Origin: Lepidostoma basale
Lineage: Eukaryota; Arthropoda; Insecta; Trichoptera; Lepidostomatidae
Direction of reading: 5' to 3'
DNA: 64,000 nucleotides
Assembly (NCBI GenBank): GCA_022606425.2
Contig: JAHDVF020000587.1
Coordinates: forward strand, 620,001-684,000
The notes below the pieces were generated by a model that searched no databases, had not been told where the DNA came from, and saw only the letters and a program-made list of their open reading frames with translations. Below, piece after piece: positions 52,029 to 63,682 of this stretch. The position numbers and the translations under genes are program-made. The number at the start of each line of letters is the position of its first letter. The first letter of the stretch is position 1.

Positions 52029-55000
52029 TTAATTTCTAAGGAAGGTCCGTGACCATTTGCTGGTTATGGGCTGCTGTGCGCTACGGGCCTCTTTCTCTCT
52101 TTCTTCCATCTGCTCCATGAGCCTTCGCTGATTCTCTCGGAATGCTGCTATGGGATCCTCAAACTGGCTGTAATACACCAGCACCTCTCGGACATCTTCA
52201 ACATTTGATACGGCAATAGCTGTAAAGAAAAAAAAATATACAATGAACCCATAGTTAAGTCTGCTAGACAAATATATTGACGAATAAAAGAACATTTGCT
52301 AATTTTAATTAAAAGTCAAACATTTAGAAAATGGATATTTTCAACAACAGCAAATAATTAATATGAACTTTAAAATCAATGCTCAAGAAACAAATAAAAG
52401 AAGAACAATTACTGCATAATTTTTATGTTTAACCTTTCACTAACAGTGTTAAAAAAAAGTGCGGCGCTGTGAAAATACTAACAATTTCAAAATGGAATAT
52501 TCATTATTTCCAGTTGATGTCAAAGGTGAAAATATTTAAAATTTAATTGTTAAAAAAGAAACATGAAAACCCATCGAGCGAAATGACCATTCTCACGGGC
52601 TAATGCAAATCTGGGGCATAGGCAAAAATATGAAAAATAATTTGTCTCCCTCGCACTTGCAAATATAGTCATAGCAAGGCGTAAAGCATGTGTGCGAAAC
52701 AGTCAGATATTATTTACTATTTAAACTTAAACATGCAAAATTGGGACACTGGTATATTTTTTTAATTGTGTTGGCAATTGATCTCCATTTTTCTAGAAAG
52801 AACTTATTTTGTGCCTAATTTCTATTGTATGACGGAAGAATACAGAAAATCTTAACATAGTAATTACTATATATTTATAGAGATATAAGAAGCATGTACT
52901 ACACAGTACAGGTAAACCTCCACAAAGGTAATTGTAATACTAATTTATTGCCAGTTAGTTAGAGAAAGTAAAACAAACTTTTTAAAAGAGCCGTGAGATC
53001 CAGAAGTGTAGTATCATCATCGTTGCCCTTCCATTTAGGTAATCTCAATGTGTTCTGAGGGTGGAATTTGGTAGATTGAGCATTCCAATCTACAACTATA
53101 ACCTAAAAATAAAACCAAATTAATAAATTATTGATACACTAGATTAGGAATACTAGGATAAAATGAATAAAAACCTATTTTTAAATATTAAATCAAATTA
53201 CTAATAAACACACTGTGGAATTAAATATATGACAAGTTTTTAGTGAATTAAAGCACTGCTTCTCCACTATTGAGATTTTTTCTTCATTCTGAGTTTTCTC
53301 AACGTGTTTTCGTAGTTTTATACTTTTTACACCGGGAAATCGATATAAACAATAAATATTTATTGTTCTCCTGGTGATGTTATAAAATTTTCAAAACAAT
53401 TCGAGAAATATAGTCTCTAAAGTAGTAAAATCATTATTAAACAAGCAAAATGAAAAAATTAAAATTAAATTATATTCGGAATAAGTGAGAATTATTATGA
53501 AACAAATATATTTTGGTAAAATATTTGCACAAAAGATTTGATAATGTAAAATTTTGATTTACCTTAGATAAGTCCCTATTTAGGTTGTCAAGGTTTTTTA
53601 CATGAATACCATCAACAAAGTGCGTCGAGTCACGGAATAACTTGTACGTTATTCTATTCGAGTTGGGATCTAATTGTTCTATTATCGGCCAGATCATTAG
53701 AGGATTTTCAGTCGTGAATATGACAACTTCATAAGCTGTTGATGCCATCGTTTCCAGAAAGGCATCTAACCCTGGACGCTTTTTAAACCTGAAATGAATA
53801 AATTAACATTTGTAAGAATGGGTAAGGACAGCTTACTTGAAAATGAGGAATAGAGCATAGGACGAGAGTATTATGGTGTGCTCTTTTTCGAACGGTTGTG
53901 ACATCACAGTACCGATAAATACTAAAGAAAATGTGTACAAAATTGCAGTGAGACCAGCCATTGCTTAACGGTTCGGAAGCTAGGCTGTAAGATGTCAAGA
54001 GGAAAAGAGACTGTATGTTGTAGAAATGAGGCTTGACAGAGTAAGAAACGAGAATATTTAAAGAAGTTTTAAGTGGCCCCTGAGACGGAAAAGGAGAGGG
54101 AGGGTCGGCTGTAATGGTACAGGCATATATGCAGAAAGGGTTATTAGATTGTTAAAAAAGCTCTATATCTAGTGAAAAGGTGGACCGGGTCGACCTCTGG
54201 TAACTTTTCAAATCAAATCAATTTATTTTCTCAAAAGATATTACAAATAACAATTATAGTTTAAGACAGGTAAAATATATTAAATATATAATACCAGGAA
54301 CGAATGAGAAATGGTTCGACAATAGGAATACAAGATACTCTCCAAAGTCAAGAGTATTAGTCTTCTGAATGTACTTTCACGAATATGAAAGACGCCGATT
54401 TCCGAAGCTATCATGTTCAGCAGTTTGATTGCTCTCCCCACCAGCATCACCAGAGGCAGGTTGGTTCTGCATGCTGGGAGATAAAACAGTCTGTGCTGAT
54501 GCTGTCGAAGATAACCATCCGGAACATAAATATGGATAGCATCCTAGATGACGGAATTCTCAAAGAATCCCCTAAGTCTGAAGAAATGGGTAAGTGTGCA
54601 CCCATCCCTCCTTATCTGTAAACTTGGCTGTCAACAGTAAAAAAATTACATGAAATTACTACAAATTGATACCGGAATGATCCAATCCTGAGAAGCTTGG
54701 TAAAGTTCAATTAAGAGAGCCTATTCTAAATAAATGTGAAATGGCTATGAGAGAAAAATAATATGTAATAATGAATAATAAGACTAATTTATAATAGTAA
54801 ACACGATTGTTTAGTGGTTTTACTTAGATTTAATAATTTGTATAATTAAATCCAAGTAAAACCACTAAACAATCGTGTTTACTATTATAAATTAATAATG
54901 GAGTTTTACAAAATTAATACCTCAACCAACAATAGAATAATAAGACTGTTGAGATTACAGTACGTTATAATAAAAGATACAACACAAACTAAAAATCTTC

Positions 55001-57553
55001 TCAGAACCTAGAGTTGAAAATATTTCTTTCCGCTGCAGGAAAAACACTCAGGCTCAGTGTGAGAAATACAGAAATAAGTAAAATCTGTAATACTGAGCAC
55101 ATTGTGAGACGGAGCAGAACAAGGGGACGATTCTGGAGAGACCATTTAAACCTTATGGACATTCATAGAATCGCATACACTGGTGCAAATGGAATACCTG
55201 AAGGGCCCCCCAAAAGATAGTGAGATAGCTGGTAAGAAGAATAAGATAATAAAAGGGTGAAGAAATCTATCTCTTTCTCTTATTTTGTGTCTCACTGGAT
55301 TTTAATTACGTAAAAATAAATAACATTGCATTAATAGAGCACGAATGTAGCTAAAAATTGATAGGTTACCTCCATCCAGTTTGATAGGACCAATCAGGGT
55401 GGACGAGGACGTCGGTGAACTCCAGCACCAGCGTATAGGGCTGTTGATACGGGTAGGGTACAGGGTCTGGGAGGAGTTTCTCTCGAGATGGTTCCTTTAT
55501 CATCTATTTGGAAAAATTGCTACGTATACATATTTTGGATTTAGAAATAAATAAAATACTTTAAAACTTAAAACTTTACTGATTAAAATTAATGAAAAAA
55601 ATTGTCTTCAAGGAGTTTTATTATATTTTAGATGGAATGACATGTTTCAGTCCTAGGGATTGGTTTGCAGCAAATTTTAATATCTTTGCTGGTTCTTGGG
55701 GTGGTACTTGAGGCTTTTTAATGCCGTTTCTAGTTGCTTGTTACATTTTTGTATACAACAGGTTATTTTAACCCAATTACTGTTTACAATTTTTTAGCTA
55801 TTTATTCTCATGACGTGTGATAGGTAGCTAGTCTATCGTCATTTTTATTGTCACGTTCTACCAGACCAAAGACAGCGTGGTTTTTTTTTCACACTAATCA
55901 CTGGGAATCGGGTCTGGGACCTTCGGTGTAGCAGTCGTAGCTTCTGCCACAAAGGCCATCGGAGAAGAGAATAAACTCACTTTAGGAGGCGGTATGATAC
56001 AAAAACCGACTTAATTAATTTAACCGCCCTACCTTTGGGTTATTTTCCGAGAAACGTACAAAAAACAAGCAGGTTTTTTAGTAATGAAATTTAATTATAT
56101 ACTAATTTTATTTTTTTAAATTACGAAACGTCAAATACTCGGCCGCACACTTTGCCTGCCCCTTGTAAAACTATCATATTTATGAAGACTTGTGCTCAAG
56201 TTTTGATGGCACACGCGCGTATCCCTAAAACTTTGTACATTTTAGGTACATTACTTTTTCTCAAGCCCGTACGTGATACGGGATATCGTAGAATGGTAGT
56301 CAAAGTGAACGTATCACGTACTTTCAAATAGGTAGGGTGGTTAAAACATACATTTTTAGTAAGTGTAAAAAGCGTACCTTTTGGTAAAATGTCATTTCTT
56401 TCCAAATGCGTTTGAAGTATTGTTGAATAATCGGTAAATTCGAAAACTCATCTTCAATAATTACTCCATTTTCATCCAATCTAGGCGATCCCATCTCATA
56501 TATAAGATATGCTCCCATTGCTGAGAAAGAGAGTCCTATCAGAGAAAATCTGGAAACATTATTTATAAATTTAACTGCAAAAGATAAAAATTGATGGATA
56601 ATTATTTGTTAAAATAAATAAGAGTGAAATCACTGTGTTATCCTTTTCATAAGATTTATCAAACAAAGATACTAGGTAAGACAAATAATTACCAATATTA
56701 TAATACAAATATTACACAAAAATAAAGATAATAATTGAAATACTCCATGCTTTACTTTATTATGAGAGTGAGTGTGTTGGTTAAGTTATTTTTATTACAA
56801 AATGAGTCTAAATACATGAATACCAATAATTATGATTTTAACTAAATAAAGACAAAAGTGAAAGTAGTTAAAAAACATCGTTTTATTTAATTATTATTTA
56901 AAATGAACTTCCATCAAGAGATTTCAGTAAAATCATTTGATTATCTTAATTAGAATTAATTCATTTCAATAAAATTATCAAACTTTAAAATATCAAGTGG
57001 TGTGCAACAATTAAAACCAGTGAATACACCTTTGACCAGAAAAACTTTCATTCAACAGCTACTAAAGAAAATATCAAATTCAATTACCCAATTTTCATTC
57101 GTTGCCATGCTTTCTTATTTTCTTGCGATTTTTCTTTAGATTCTTTTTCTAGCTCTTCCTGTTTTTTCTGTATTTCTTCTGAATTGGTATTTGTAATTGT
57201 GGTCTGAGGGAATAATTGGCCAAGTAGATTAGTGCTGTGGCTCTGTGGGCCGTCCTTCGTTGGAGGATTACCTTAGAAATGTATATAAATTTGTCAATCA
57301 ATTATCAGTGCACATTTACTTAATTCATAAGTGAACTGATCACATTTTCATCTAACCAAAAACACATTTCGAAAAAGGTTTATGAAGATATATGCATATC
57401 CATAATCTAACCTGTAATATCTGACGCAAATAGCCGGGCAGAATTTGCCGATAAAATAATTACGTTCTTATTGAAAGATGAAGTGACCTTAGTTCCGAAC
57501 AGATTACAAGGTACATGTTTTCCAGCAAATAGAATATTTTTTAAAGACATCAT
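52029..57553 (-). CDS. Tim50: Mitochondrial import inner membrane translocase subunit TIM50
   Basis: Seven exons, phases consistent, 390 residues: 57412-57553, 57088-57271, 56378-56549, 55370-55503, 53563-53788, 52979-53102, 52029-52219. Starts [12 protein letters not shown] (the upstream of two adjacent ATGs chosen), followed by a basic, Ser-rich presequence to about residue 48; a Lys/Glu-rich helix ([20 protein letters not shown]); a membrane segment about 109-128 ([19 protein letters not shown]); then the intermembrane-space FCP1/NIF-like domain: [49 protein letters not shown] and [18 protein letters not shown]. The phosphatase DxDxT motif is replaced by LEFTDVL, as expected for TIM50, which is not a phosphatase. 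The end has [20 protein letters not shown], close to human FLKTIALNGVEDVR. Role: presequence receptor of the TIM23 complex. Confidence 0.95.
52220..52978. other. TIM50 intron 6
   Basis: AT-rich, no recognised element or coding frame. Confidence 0.5.
53960..54204 (+). mobile_element. Decayed LINE fragment
   Basis: Blocks resembling [21 protein letters not shown] and a GDGKGEGG stretch suggest the RT tail (SEAW...EMR.LR) in very poor condition. In TIM50 intron 4. Confidence 0.4.
54205..54620 (-). mobile_element. CR1/Jockey-like LINE, 3' end, copy 3
   Basis: Same end (complement of AATAAATTGATTTGATTT) and same body strings (gatgctgtcgaagataacca, caccagaggcaggttggttc) as 17304-18090, with an uninterrupted tatagtttaagacaggtaaa site. 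Confidence 0.78.
54785..54894. repeat. Hairpin element, 48-bp arms
   Basis: Left arm 54785-54832 (taatttataatagtaaacac onward) and right arm 54847-54894 are reverse complements with one mismatch seen; the spacer is 14 bases. In TIM50 intron 4. Confidence 0.88.
54955..55240 (+). mobile_element. LINE fragment, family B
   Basis: Frame [20 protein letters not shown], then [18 protein letters not shown] and a PEGPPKR end; compare 1290-1665. Opposite strand to TIM50. Confidence 0.68.
55796..55965 (-). mobile_element. tRNA-derived SINE (family V), diverged
   Basis: Minus strand holds a decayed A box (CCTTTGTGGCAGAAGCTACG), GGTCCCAGACCCGATTCCCA at the B box, then GTGTGAAAAAAAAACCACGC replacing the usual hairpin, and the body to CATGAGAATA. 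In TIM50 intron 3. Confidence 0.78.
56024..56340. mobile_element. piggyBac-like non-autonomous element, complete copy
   Basis: 317 bp flanked by TTAA on both sides (56020-56023 and 56341-56344). Ends CCGCCCTACC and GGTAGGGTGG are inverted repeats with one mismatch. A truncated copy is at 20946-21250. No transposase. In TIM50 intron 3. Confidence 0.82.
56868..56952. repeat. Copy of the flank of the long-TIR element
   Basis: Contains agtagttaaaaaacatcgtt and gatttcagtaaaatcatttg, the reverse complement of about 8645-8745. In TIM50 intron 2. Confidence 0.7.
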
Positions 57554-57886
57554 TTTGTCTAAGAATTACTCAATATACTGAAATCTGAAAAGTCTGTCCA
57601 GTTCTGATAAAAATCAAACTTCAATCTTTTTCCAAGAAAAAAAAATCTTAATTTCTACTAAATCTTCTCCAACAATGAAAATTATAATATTCAATATTCA
57701 CCTTTAACGTAGATATTTTATATATAATTTCAGTTGATTTTAGAATATTACAAAGTAGTAGATCCGTCGCATGTCAGGAGGAAAATATTTGTTTAGTGGC
57801 AACATTTATGCGCTTGCGCATAGCGCATCCGCCTATAGCAAAGCTAAACGTCAAAATTCTGTCCTTTTTATTGACACGTGCGGAAA
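57554..57886. promoter_or_regulatory. Shared intergenic region of TIM50 and RLP24
   Basis: 333 bp between divergent start codons, the shortest of the three such gaps. The RLP24 half is richer in G+C (gcgcttgcgcatagcgcatc near 57810). Bidirectional promoter activity is inferred. Confidence 0.5.
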
Positions 57887-60800
57887 ATGCGCATCGAAAC
57901 GTGTTATTTTTGTTCATCCAGGCTTTATCCTGGCCATGGAATACAATTTGTCAGAAACGATTGTAAAGTAAGTATTATTTTCGCTGCCATATTTGTTTTT
58001 TGTAGAATTTTGTGGCCTTTTTCAAACAATTATTGATTTCAAGAGATTATCTGATACCAAACAACTGGATGTTATGATACAATATATACCAAAGCTCAAA
58101 TTGTCTTGTTATTCAAATAATATCTCTTTATTATATTGTGTGTATGAAGTAAAAATGTCATTCTGATTTATAGATGTTTTGTTTTGATTTCACAATATTT
58201 TGTAACATTCCATAACCAACAAATAATATGTTCCATGTAACTAAATTTTGATATTACTCTTCATATAGAAATATATTGATCACTTAATGATTTATATATT
58301 AAAACATCCGTGAAATAAAACTAAACTAAAACGCCTAAGATGTTTCAATAATAATTAATTTTTCCATTAATTTGTTCCTTAACTACAATTAATAACGAAA
58401 AATGACATAGACATGCTTCATGCCATTGATCAAAAGTGTTCTTATTTAATAATTCAATAATTATGAAGCATAATATAATGGAGTTATTAGTTTTTAAAAT
58501 AAAAATGTGAATCATAATTTTATTTGTTTTTAATTTTAGATCTTCAGATTTTGTCGTTCAAAATGTCATGCAGCATTCAAGAAGAAGAAGAATCCCCGCA
58601 AGACAAGATGGACCAAGGCATACAGGAAGATGAACGGCAAAGAGTTGTCTATTGACCCCGCATTTGAATTTGAAAAGAGAAGGAATGTTCCAGTTAAATA
58701 CAACCGTGAGGTCTGGACCAAGACCGTGGAGGCTATGAAGAAGGTGGAGGCCATCAGACAGAAGAGACAGAACCTGTTCATCATGCAGAGATTGAGGAAG
58801 GGAACTCAAATTGAGATAGAACGCGATGTCAAAGAAGTTCAAAGAAATATTTCACTCATAAGGTTAGTATTGTAAAAATATGTAGTTATTTATAGTGTCT
58901 TAAAAAAAAGGATGAAATTAGGATAAAAGGCATAGAAATGAGATAACTGAGAAGAATGTGCAGGAAAACGATATATGATAGAATACCGAACGGCGAAATA
59001 AGGAAGAAATGTAATGCAGATGATTGCATCATAAGTAAAATTAAAAAAAGGATCCCTGAGATGGAACATATGGAACGAATGGACGAGAGAAGAATGGTTA
59101 AAATGTTGTATATAGGTAGTGTGAGTGGAAAGAGAAGCCGAGGAAGACCAAGGAAAGCATGGCATGATCAAATTAATCAAATACTGAAAGGTGGCCACAT
59201 TCGAAGTCAGAAAAATCGACGAGCGTGCGTGTTACGATGTATGAAGGTAGAGGAAGCTAGAGAGGTATGTCAGGACAGAGCAGTGTGGCGGTCCATCCTC
59301 TCTGCCTACCCCTCTGGAAAACGTTTAAAAAATTTGTCATTGTTATATAGGAGTCACTAATTTCACCTTGCTCGAGTATTATCAAATACAGATAGACAAC
59401 TTGCATAGATTTTCACTTTTGGTAGCAATATATATTTTGGGATCTTGGGGTAAATCAGTGTAACTTTCTGTTTTGGCTGACGCTTCGGAGATTGATCCAT
59501 TTTCAAGGTAGTTATATACTACCTTGAATATAACTACTCTGAAGATGGAGACTGCAACATTGACCGAAATATCGCTCATGAAAGACGAGTTACATGATTT
59601 TTTCAAACATCCCAAAAAGCAGATATTATTAGAAATAATAGAAAACAAATATTGTCATCAATATAAACACTCACACGGTGCTGAAAATGTTGGTTTTGAA
59701 TTGGTACAAGGCAAAAGCTTCAGGGTTAATTATTATGTTAGCTATAAAAATTGTTTTATCATGAATTAAACATTGAATAATATAAAATAAGTTTAAAAAA
59801 TGTGTATATACTCATCTTGCCTGAATAATGTCACGACAGGAGTGATTTGCGCATCACTGTTAACTCTGTCCATCGCTGTGTGGTGTGCTTTAAATACATA
59901 ATATGTGGGTGAATTTCCACCCCTGACCTATTTTGGGTAGGCTGAGGGGAAATTCTTTGTACCTTTTTTCAACATAGCCTCTCTTAAGTTGTATGTGCTT
60001 GGTCCATCGTTGCTCCAGCATTTATAAGGCTTCCAAGTAGAAGTCCAACCCCTGCTAACCATTTACACAACACATGATGTCATTTACCTAAAAACATTTT
60101 TCAAAGCAAGTTTTCCTTATGCTGAAAGCCAATGTTATCAATCGAATATAAGATGTCGGCCACGTGAGCAGTCTGAGAAATCGACGTGTGTGCCTGACAC
60201 AATGTACATTCATACCGATAATGCCTTCGCATAGAAATATAATAAGTTCTGGTCTCAACCCTAATGTATGGAAGCGAAGCATGGAACTGGCAGAAGAAGG
60301 ATGAGAGTAGAATAAATGCGGTAGAGATGAGGTCCCTAAGACGTATGTGTGGTAGAATGATATACGACAGAATCTCAAATGCTGATATAAGAAAGGAATG
60401 TAGAGCGGAAGAAGGTATTATGAACAAAATTATGAAAGGATCGCTGCGTTGGTTCGAACATATGGAACGCATGGATGGAGAAAGAATGGTTAAGAAAGTA
60501 TACGTTAATGATGTAAATGGGGTAAGAAGTCGAGGCAGACCGAGGAAAACATGGCATGACCAAATTAATCAAATTTTAAAGGTTGGTCATGTTAGAAGTC
60601 GGAGGAATCGACGTGCGTGTATGACTCGTTGTTTGAATGTGGAGGAAGCTAGAGAGGTTTGCCAGGATAGAGTAGTGTGGTGGTCCATTCTCTCTGCCTA
60701 CCCCTGCGGAGAAACGGCATGATGGTTTGTTGTTGTTGTTAAATTAAATAACTTTGTTTTTTGTATCACAATTGTATTTTATTTTACGCGACAGCCAGCT

Positions 60801-63449
60801 GTTTCATCAACCTATGTTGACATCATCAGAAATTCATGAAAAAAAATCATGAAAATTTGACATTTGATATATTATTGTAACACCTGATGATGTCAACATG
60901 GGTTGATGAAACAGCTGTCCCGTAAAATAAAATACAATTGTGATACAAAAAACAAAGTTATAACAGTTTAAAATGTTAAGGTATCATAGTGTTTCGGTCA
61001 AAACAATGGACCATTTAAATTTCTATTGCTTGAAAATAAATCAGTATTTTCTTTCAGCCAATAGGTATGGTCACACATGAACATGCAAGCATTGTATGTG
61101 TGTTGAATTTAAAAGTATGTGTATATTATACATACATATAAAAATCTAGATATTTACTTGTGTTTGTAGGAAACATTTTCATCCAGCATTTATTTGGCTT
61201 TACAACGGAGTTGATATCATTCTTGAAAAGTTTTTTGTACCTATATCTAGGTTAATACTATTACAATGAAACATTTGTGTTAGATTTTATTAAGGTTCCC
61301 AACCTTTTTTGATGTTTAATTTCTAATTTATTTCTTTAAAAATGAATAACTAACTAACCATCCATCACGCCATTTCCCCGGAGGGGTAGGCAGAGAGGAT
61401 GGATCGCCACACTGGCCTGTCCTGGCATACCTCTCGGGCTTCCTCTACATTCATACATCGTACCGTGCACGCACGTCGATTATTCCGACTTCGAATGTGG
61501 CCGCCTTTTAGTAATTGATTAATTTGGTCATGCCATGTTTTCCTCGGTCGTCCTCGGCTTCTTTTCCCACTCACGCTGCTTGTGTACAACTTTTTAACCA
61601 TTTTACTCTCATCCATTCGTTCCATATGTACGAATCATCTCAGGGATTCTTTTTTAATTTTATTCATGATGCAGTCATCTGCCTTACATTTCTTTCTTAT
61701 TTTATCGTTCGGTATTCATTCATACAACATTTTCCCGCACATTCTTCTTAGTGATCTGATTTCTACGGCGTTTATCCTGCTTTCATCCTTCTTTTGCCAG
61801 CTCCAAGCTTCACTTCCATACATGAGGATTGAATAACTATTTTTTCAAAATTCTGGGATAAAAGTTTCAAATAAAAAAAGTGCAAAATAGATATGTTATA
61901 TAAAAATAAAATTAAACACTCTTTCACTTAGTATAAACCACTTTATTTGAGTAAGTAGCGCCAACCGGATTCACTCTGTAGCGAGCTTTCTCGGGGCTAT
62001 ACAAAACTAGAACAGAACAAACAGTTTGTGTATAGCCCTAAGGGAACTCGCTACAGAGTGAAACCGGTTGGCGCTACTTACTTAATTAAAGTGGCTTAAA
62101 CTAAGTGAAAAAGTGTTAAATTTTAACTAACTAACTAACTAACCATCACGCCGTCTCGCCGGAGGGGTAGGCAGAAAGAATGGAACACCACACTGTTCTG
62201 TCCTGACATACTTCTCTCGCTTCCTCTACATTCATACATCTTGTCATGCACGCACGTCGATTTCTTCGACTCCTCATGTGACCGACATTCAATATTTGAT
62301 TGATTTGATCGTGCCACGTTTTCCTCGGCCTTCCTCTATTTCTAGCTCCGTTCACGCCGTTTACATATACCTTCTTTACCATTCTGTCTTCACTCATTAG
62401 TGTTTAATTTTATTTTTAAATATGTCAAACCACCAAGTAATGGCTTCGTATCAAAGTTTCAATTAAATAGTCCCTTGTTTTGTCCGAAACACTATGATAC
62501 TTCAAAATTATAAAACTCTTTTTTTTATGTATCACAATTTTATTTTCCCCGAAAGCTATTTCGTTAACCCATGTTGACATCACCAGGTGTTACAATAATA
62601 AATCGCGAAAAATAAAATTGTGATACATAAAAAAAACAGAGTTTTATAATTTAACAGTTTATAGATATGTATATGTATTTAAGAAGGATAAAAGTAGAAT
62701 AAATGCGGTAGAAATGAGATCTCTTAGACGAATGTGCGGATACTCTGTGTATGATAGAGTGTCGAATGAAAATATAAGAAGTGAATACGGTGTGAATGAT
62801 GGTGTCATGAACAAAATAATGAAAGGATCATTAAGATGGTTTGGAAAGAATGAATGAAGAAAGAATGGTAAAAAAAATATATGTTAATGATGTAAATGGA
62901 ACCAGAAATAGAGGAAGACCGAGGAAAGCGTGGCGCGATCAAATAAATCAAATATTGAATGTCGGCCATGTGAGAGTCAGAGAAATCGACGCGCGTGCAT
63001 GACACGATGTATGAATGTTGAGGAAGCGAGAGAAATATGTCAGGAAAGAAAAGTGTGGCAGTCCATTCTTTCTGCCTATCCCTTCGGGGAGACGGCGTGA
63101 TGGTTAGTTAGTTAGATATATGTATTTGAATAATTTTGTTGAAAACTATTATTTTCTTATTTTGAAATTGACTGACAACATCCACTTTTCATAAAGATCA
63201 GATTTTTTATCAGATTGCATTATTTTTATATTTCTTCGTCATTACAGCATTAAAATCTGTGTTTTTATTTATTTCCTCAGATCGCCGGCGGCTGGTTTGA
63301 AACAGAGAAAGGAACAAGAGAATGCTGAAATGGAAACCGAACCTACAATGATTGAAGTCGTAGATGCTAAGGGACGAAAGAGCTTAGTGGAAGCCCCCAT
63401 CGAAGAGACATCCATACAAGAAGATGATGCACAAATGATAGAAATTTAA
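57887..63449 (+). CDS. RpL24-like: Ribosome biogenesis protein RLP24 (RSL24D1)
   Basis: Three exons with matching phases: 57887-57967, 58540-58862 and 63281-63449; 190 residues against 163 in human. Start [20 protein letters not shown], then FVRNDCK joined to [20 protein letters not shown]: four cysteines (CYFC and CRSKC) form the zinc site of the L24e fold. [20 protein letters not shown] and [20 protein letters not shown] follow the RLP24 pattern, distinguishing it from ribosomal eL24. The last exon gives a longer acidic tail ending DDAQMIEI. Known role: pre-60S assembly factor that recruits the AAA-ATPase NVL/Drg1 and is replaced by eL24 in the cytoplasm. Intron 2 is 4.4 kb and made largely of LINE and foldback elements. 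The first ATG of the MRIE motif is chosen; an earlier frame from 57771 is unrelated. Confidence 0.95.
57968..58539. other. RLP24 intron 1
   Basis: AT-rich with no recognised element. Confidence 0.5.
58895..59335 (+). mobile_element. LINE family A fragment
   Basis: [60 protein letters not shown] and [15 protein letters not shown]; the GTTA tail is missing. In RLP24 intron 2, on the gene's strand. Confidence 0.83.
59440..59600. repeat. Foldback element, small
   Basis: Centre aaggtagttatatactacctt is a hairpin; outward, ctccgaagcgtcagcc-type sequence on the left (plus-strand ggctgacgcttcggagattg) loosely pairs with gactgcaacattgaccgaaa on the right. The motif ctgaagatggagactgcaac also occurs in the 45557-46017 repeat. 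Confidence 0.55.
60130..60740 (+). mobile_element. LINE family A fragment, well preserved
   Basis: Intact frame 60264-60722 from [20 protein letters not shown] through [20 protein letters not shown] to [16 protein letters not shown] and stop, then CATGATGG and TTGTTGTTGTT. A rearranged scrap of the same family lies at 60140-60210. RLP24 intron 2. Confidence 0.88.
60750..60961. repeat. Foldback element, 80-bp arms
   Basis: Left arm 60750-60829 (aactttgttttttgtatcac onward to tgttgacatcatcag) and right arm 60884-60961 pair almost perfectly; 54-base spacer. It abuts the LINE end, and just outside it (60975-61015) is the string ggtatcatagtgtttcggtc, also present near 34390 and 62470. Confidence 0.85.
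61345..61850 (-). mobile_element. LINE family A fragment
   Basis: Tail aactaactaaccatccatca at 61349, frame [40 protein letters not shown] and [15 protein letters not shown]; upstream it continues decayed to the MYGSEAW block near 61830. RLP24 intron 2. Confidence 0.85.
61915..62118. repeat. Foldback element, about 90-bp arms
   Basis: Left arm about 61915-62008 and right arm about 62028-62118; strings gtaagtagcgccaaccggat and aaccggttggcgctacttac, and gggctatacaaaac against gtgtatagccc, show the pairing. A 20-base spacer. The right end touches the tail of the next LINE copy. Confidence 0.88.
62119..62400 (-). mobile_element. LINE family A, 3' fragment
   Basis: Tail taactaactaactaaccatc, frame [20 protein letters not shown], then [20 protein letters not shown] and [15 protein letters not shown], intact for 83 codons. 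RLP24 intron 2. Confidence 0.87.
62465..62660. repeat. Foldback element, 45-bp arms
   Basis: Arms 62504-62548 and 62608-62651 (attataaaactctttttttt against aaaaaacagagttttataat). The inner part resembles the element at 60750 (atgttgacatcaccaggtgt). Outside lies gtccgaaacactatgatact. Confidence 0.82.
62680..63116 (+). mobile_element. LINE family A, 3' fragment
   Basis: [20 protein letters not shown] and [20 protein letters not shown], a small deletion around WFGHMERM, then [19 protein letters not shown] and [14 protein letters not shown] with GTGATGGTTAGTTAGTTAG. Ends 165 bp before RLP24 exon 3. Confidence 0.85.
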
Positions 63450-63495
63450 TCTGTTTCACCTGTTCTTACTTTAAATGTTTAATTATTTTATGTAC

Positions 63496-63501
63496 AATAA
63501 A
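63496..63501 (+). terminator. Poly(A) signal of RLP24
   Basis: AATAAA 47 bp after the stop codon; another at about 63567. Confidence 0.75.
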
Positions 63502-63682
63502 TCACGTGTACTTGGACATGCGTTTGTTTTATGAATGAAAGGCGATGATATTGATTTTGTCTGATGCAATAAACATTTAGCATATCAAGTATTTAATCCA
63601 CTTAGTGGGCTTTCTGTTCACTGCTCAGTCTCAGGTGTTACTTTGCTTTACTTGCATGAAATTGAAAATTAAGGCTTTGAAA

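Noticed and set aside
57771..57971. A 66-codon ORF at the start of the RLP24 region
   Set aside because: It overlaps the true first exon (57887-57967) in another frame and lacks the MRIE..C..C start of RLP24.
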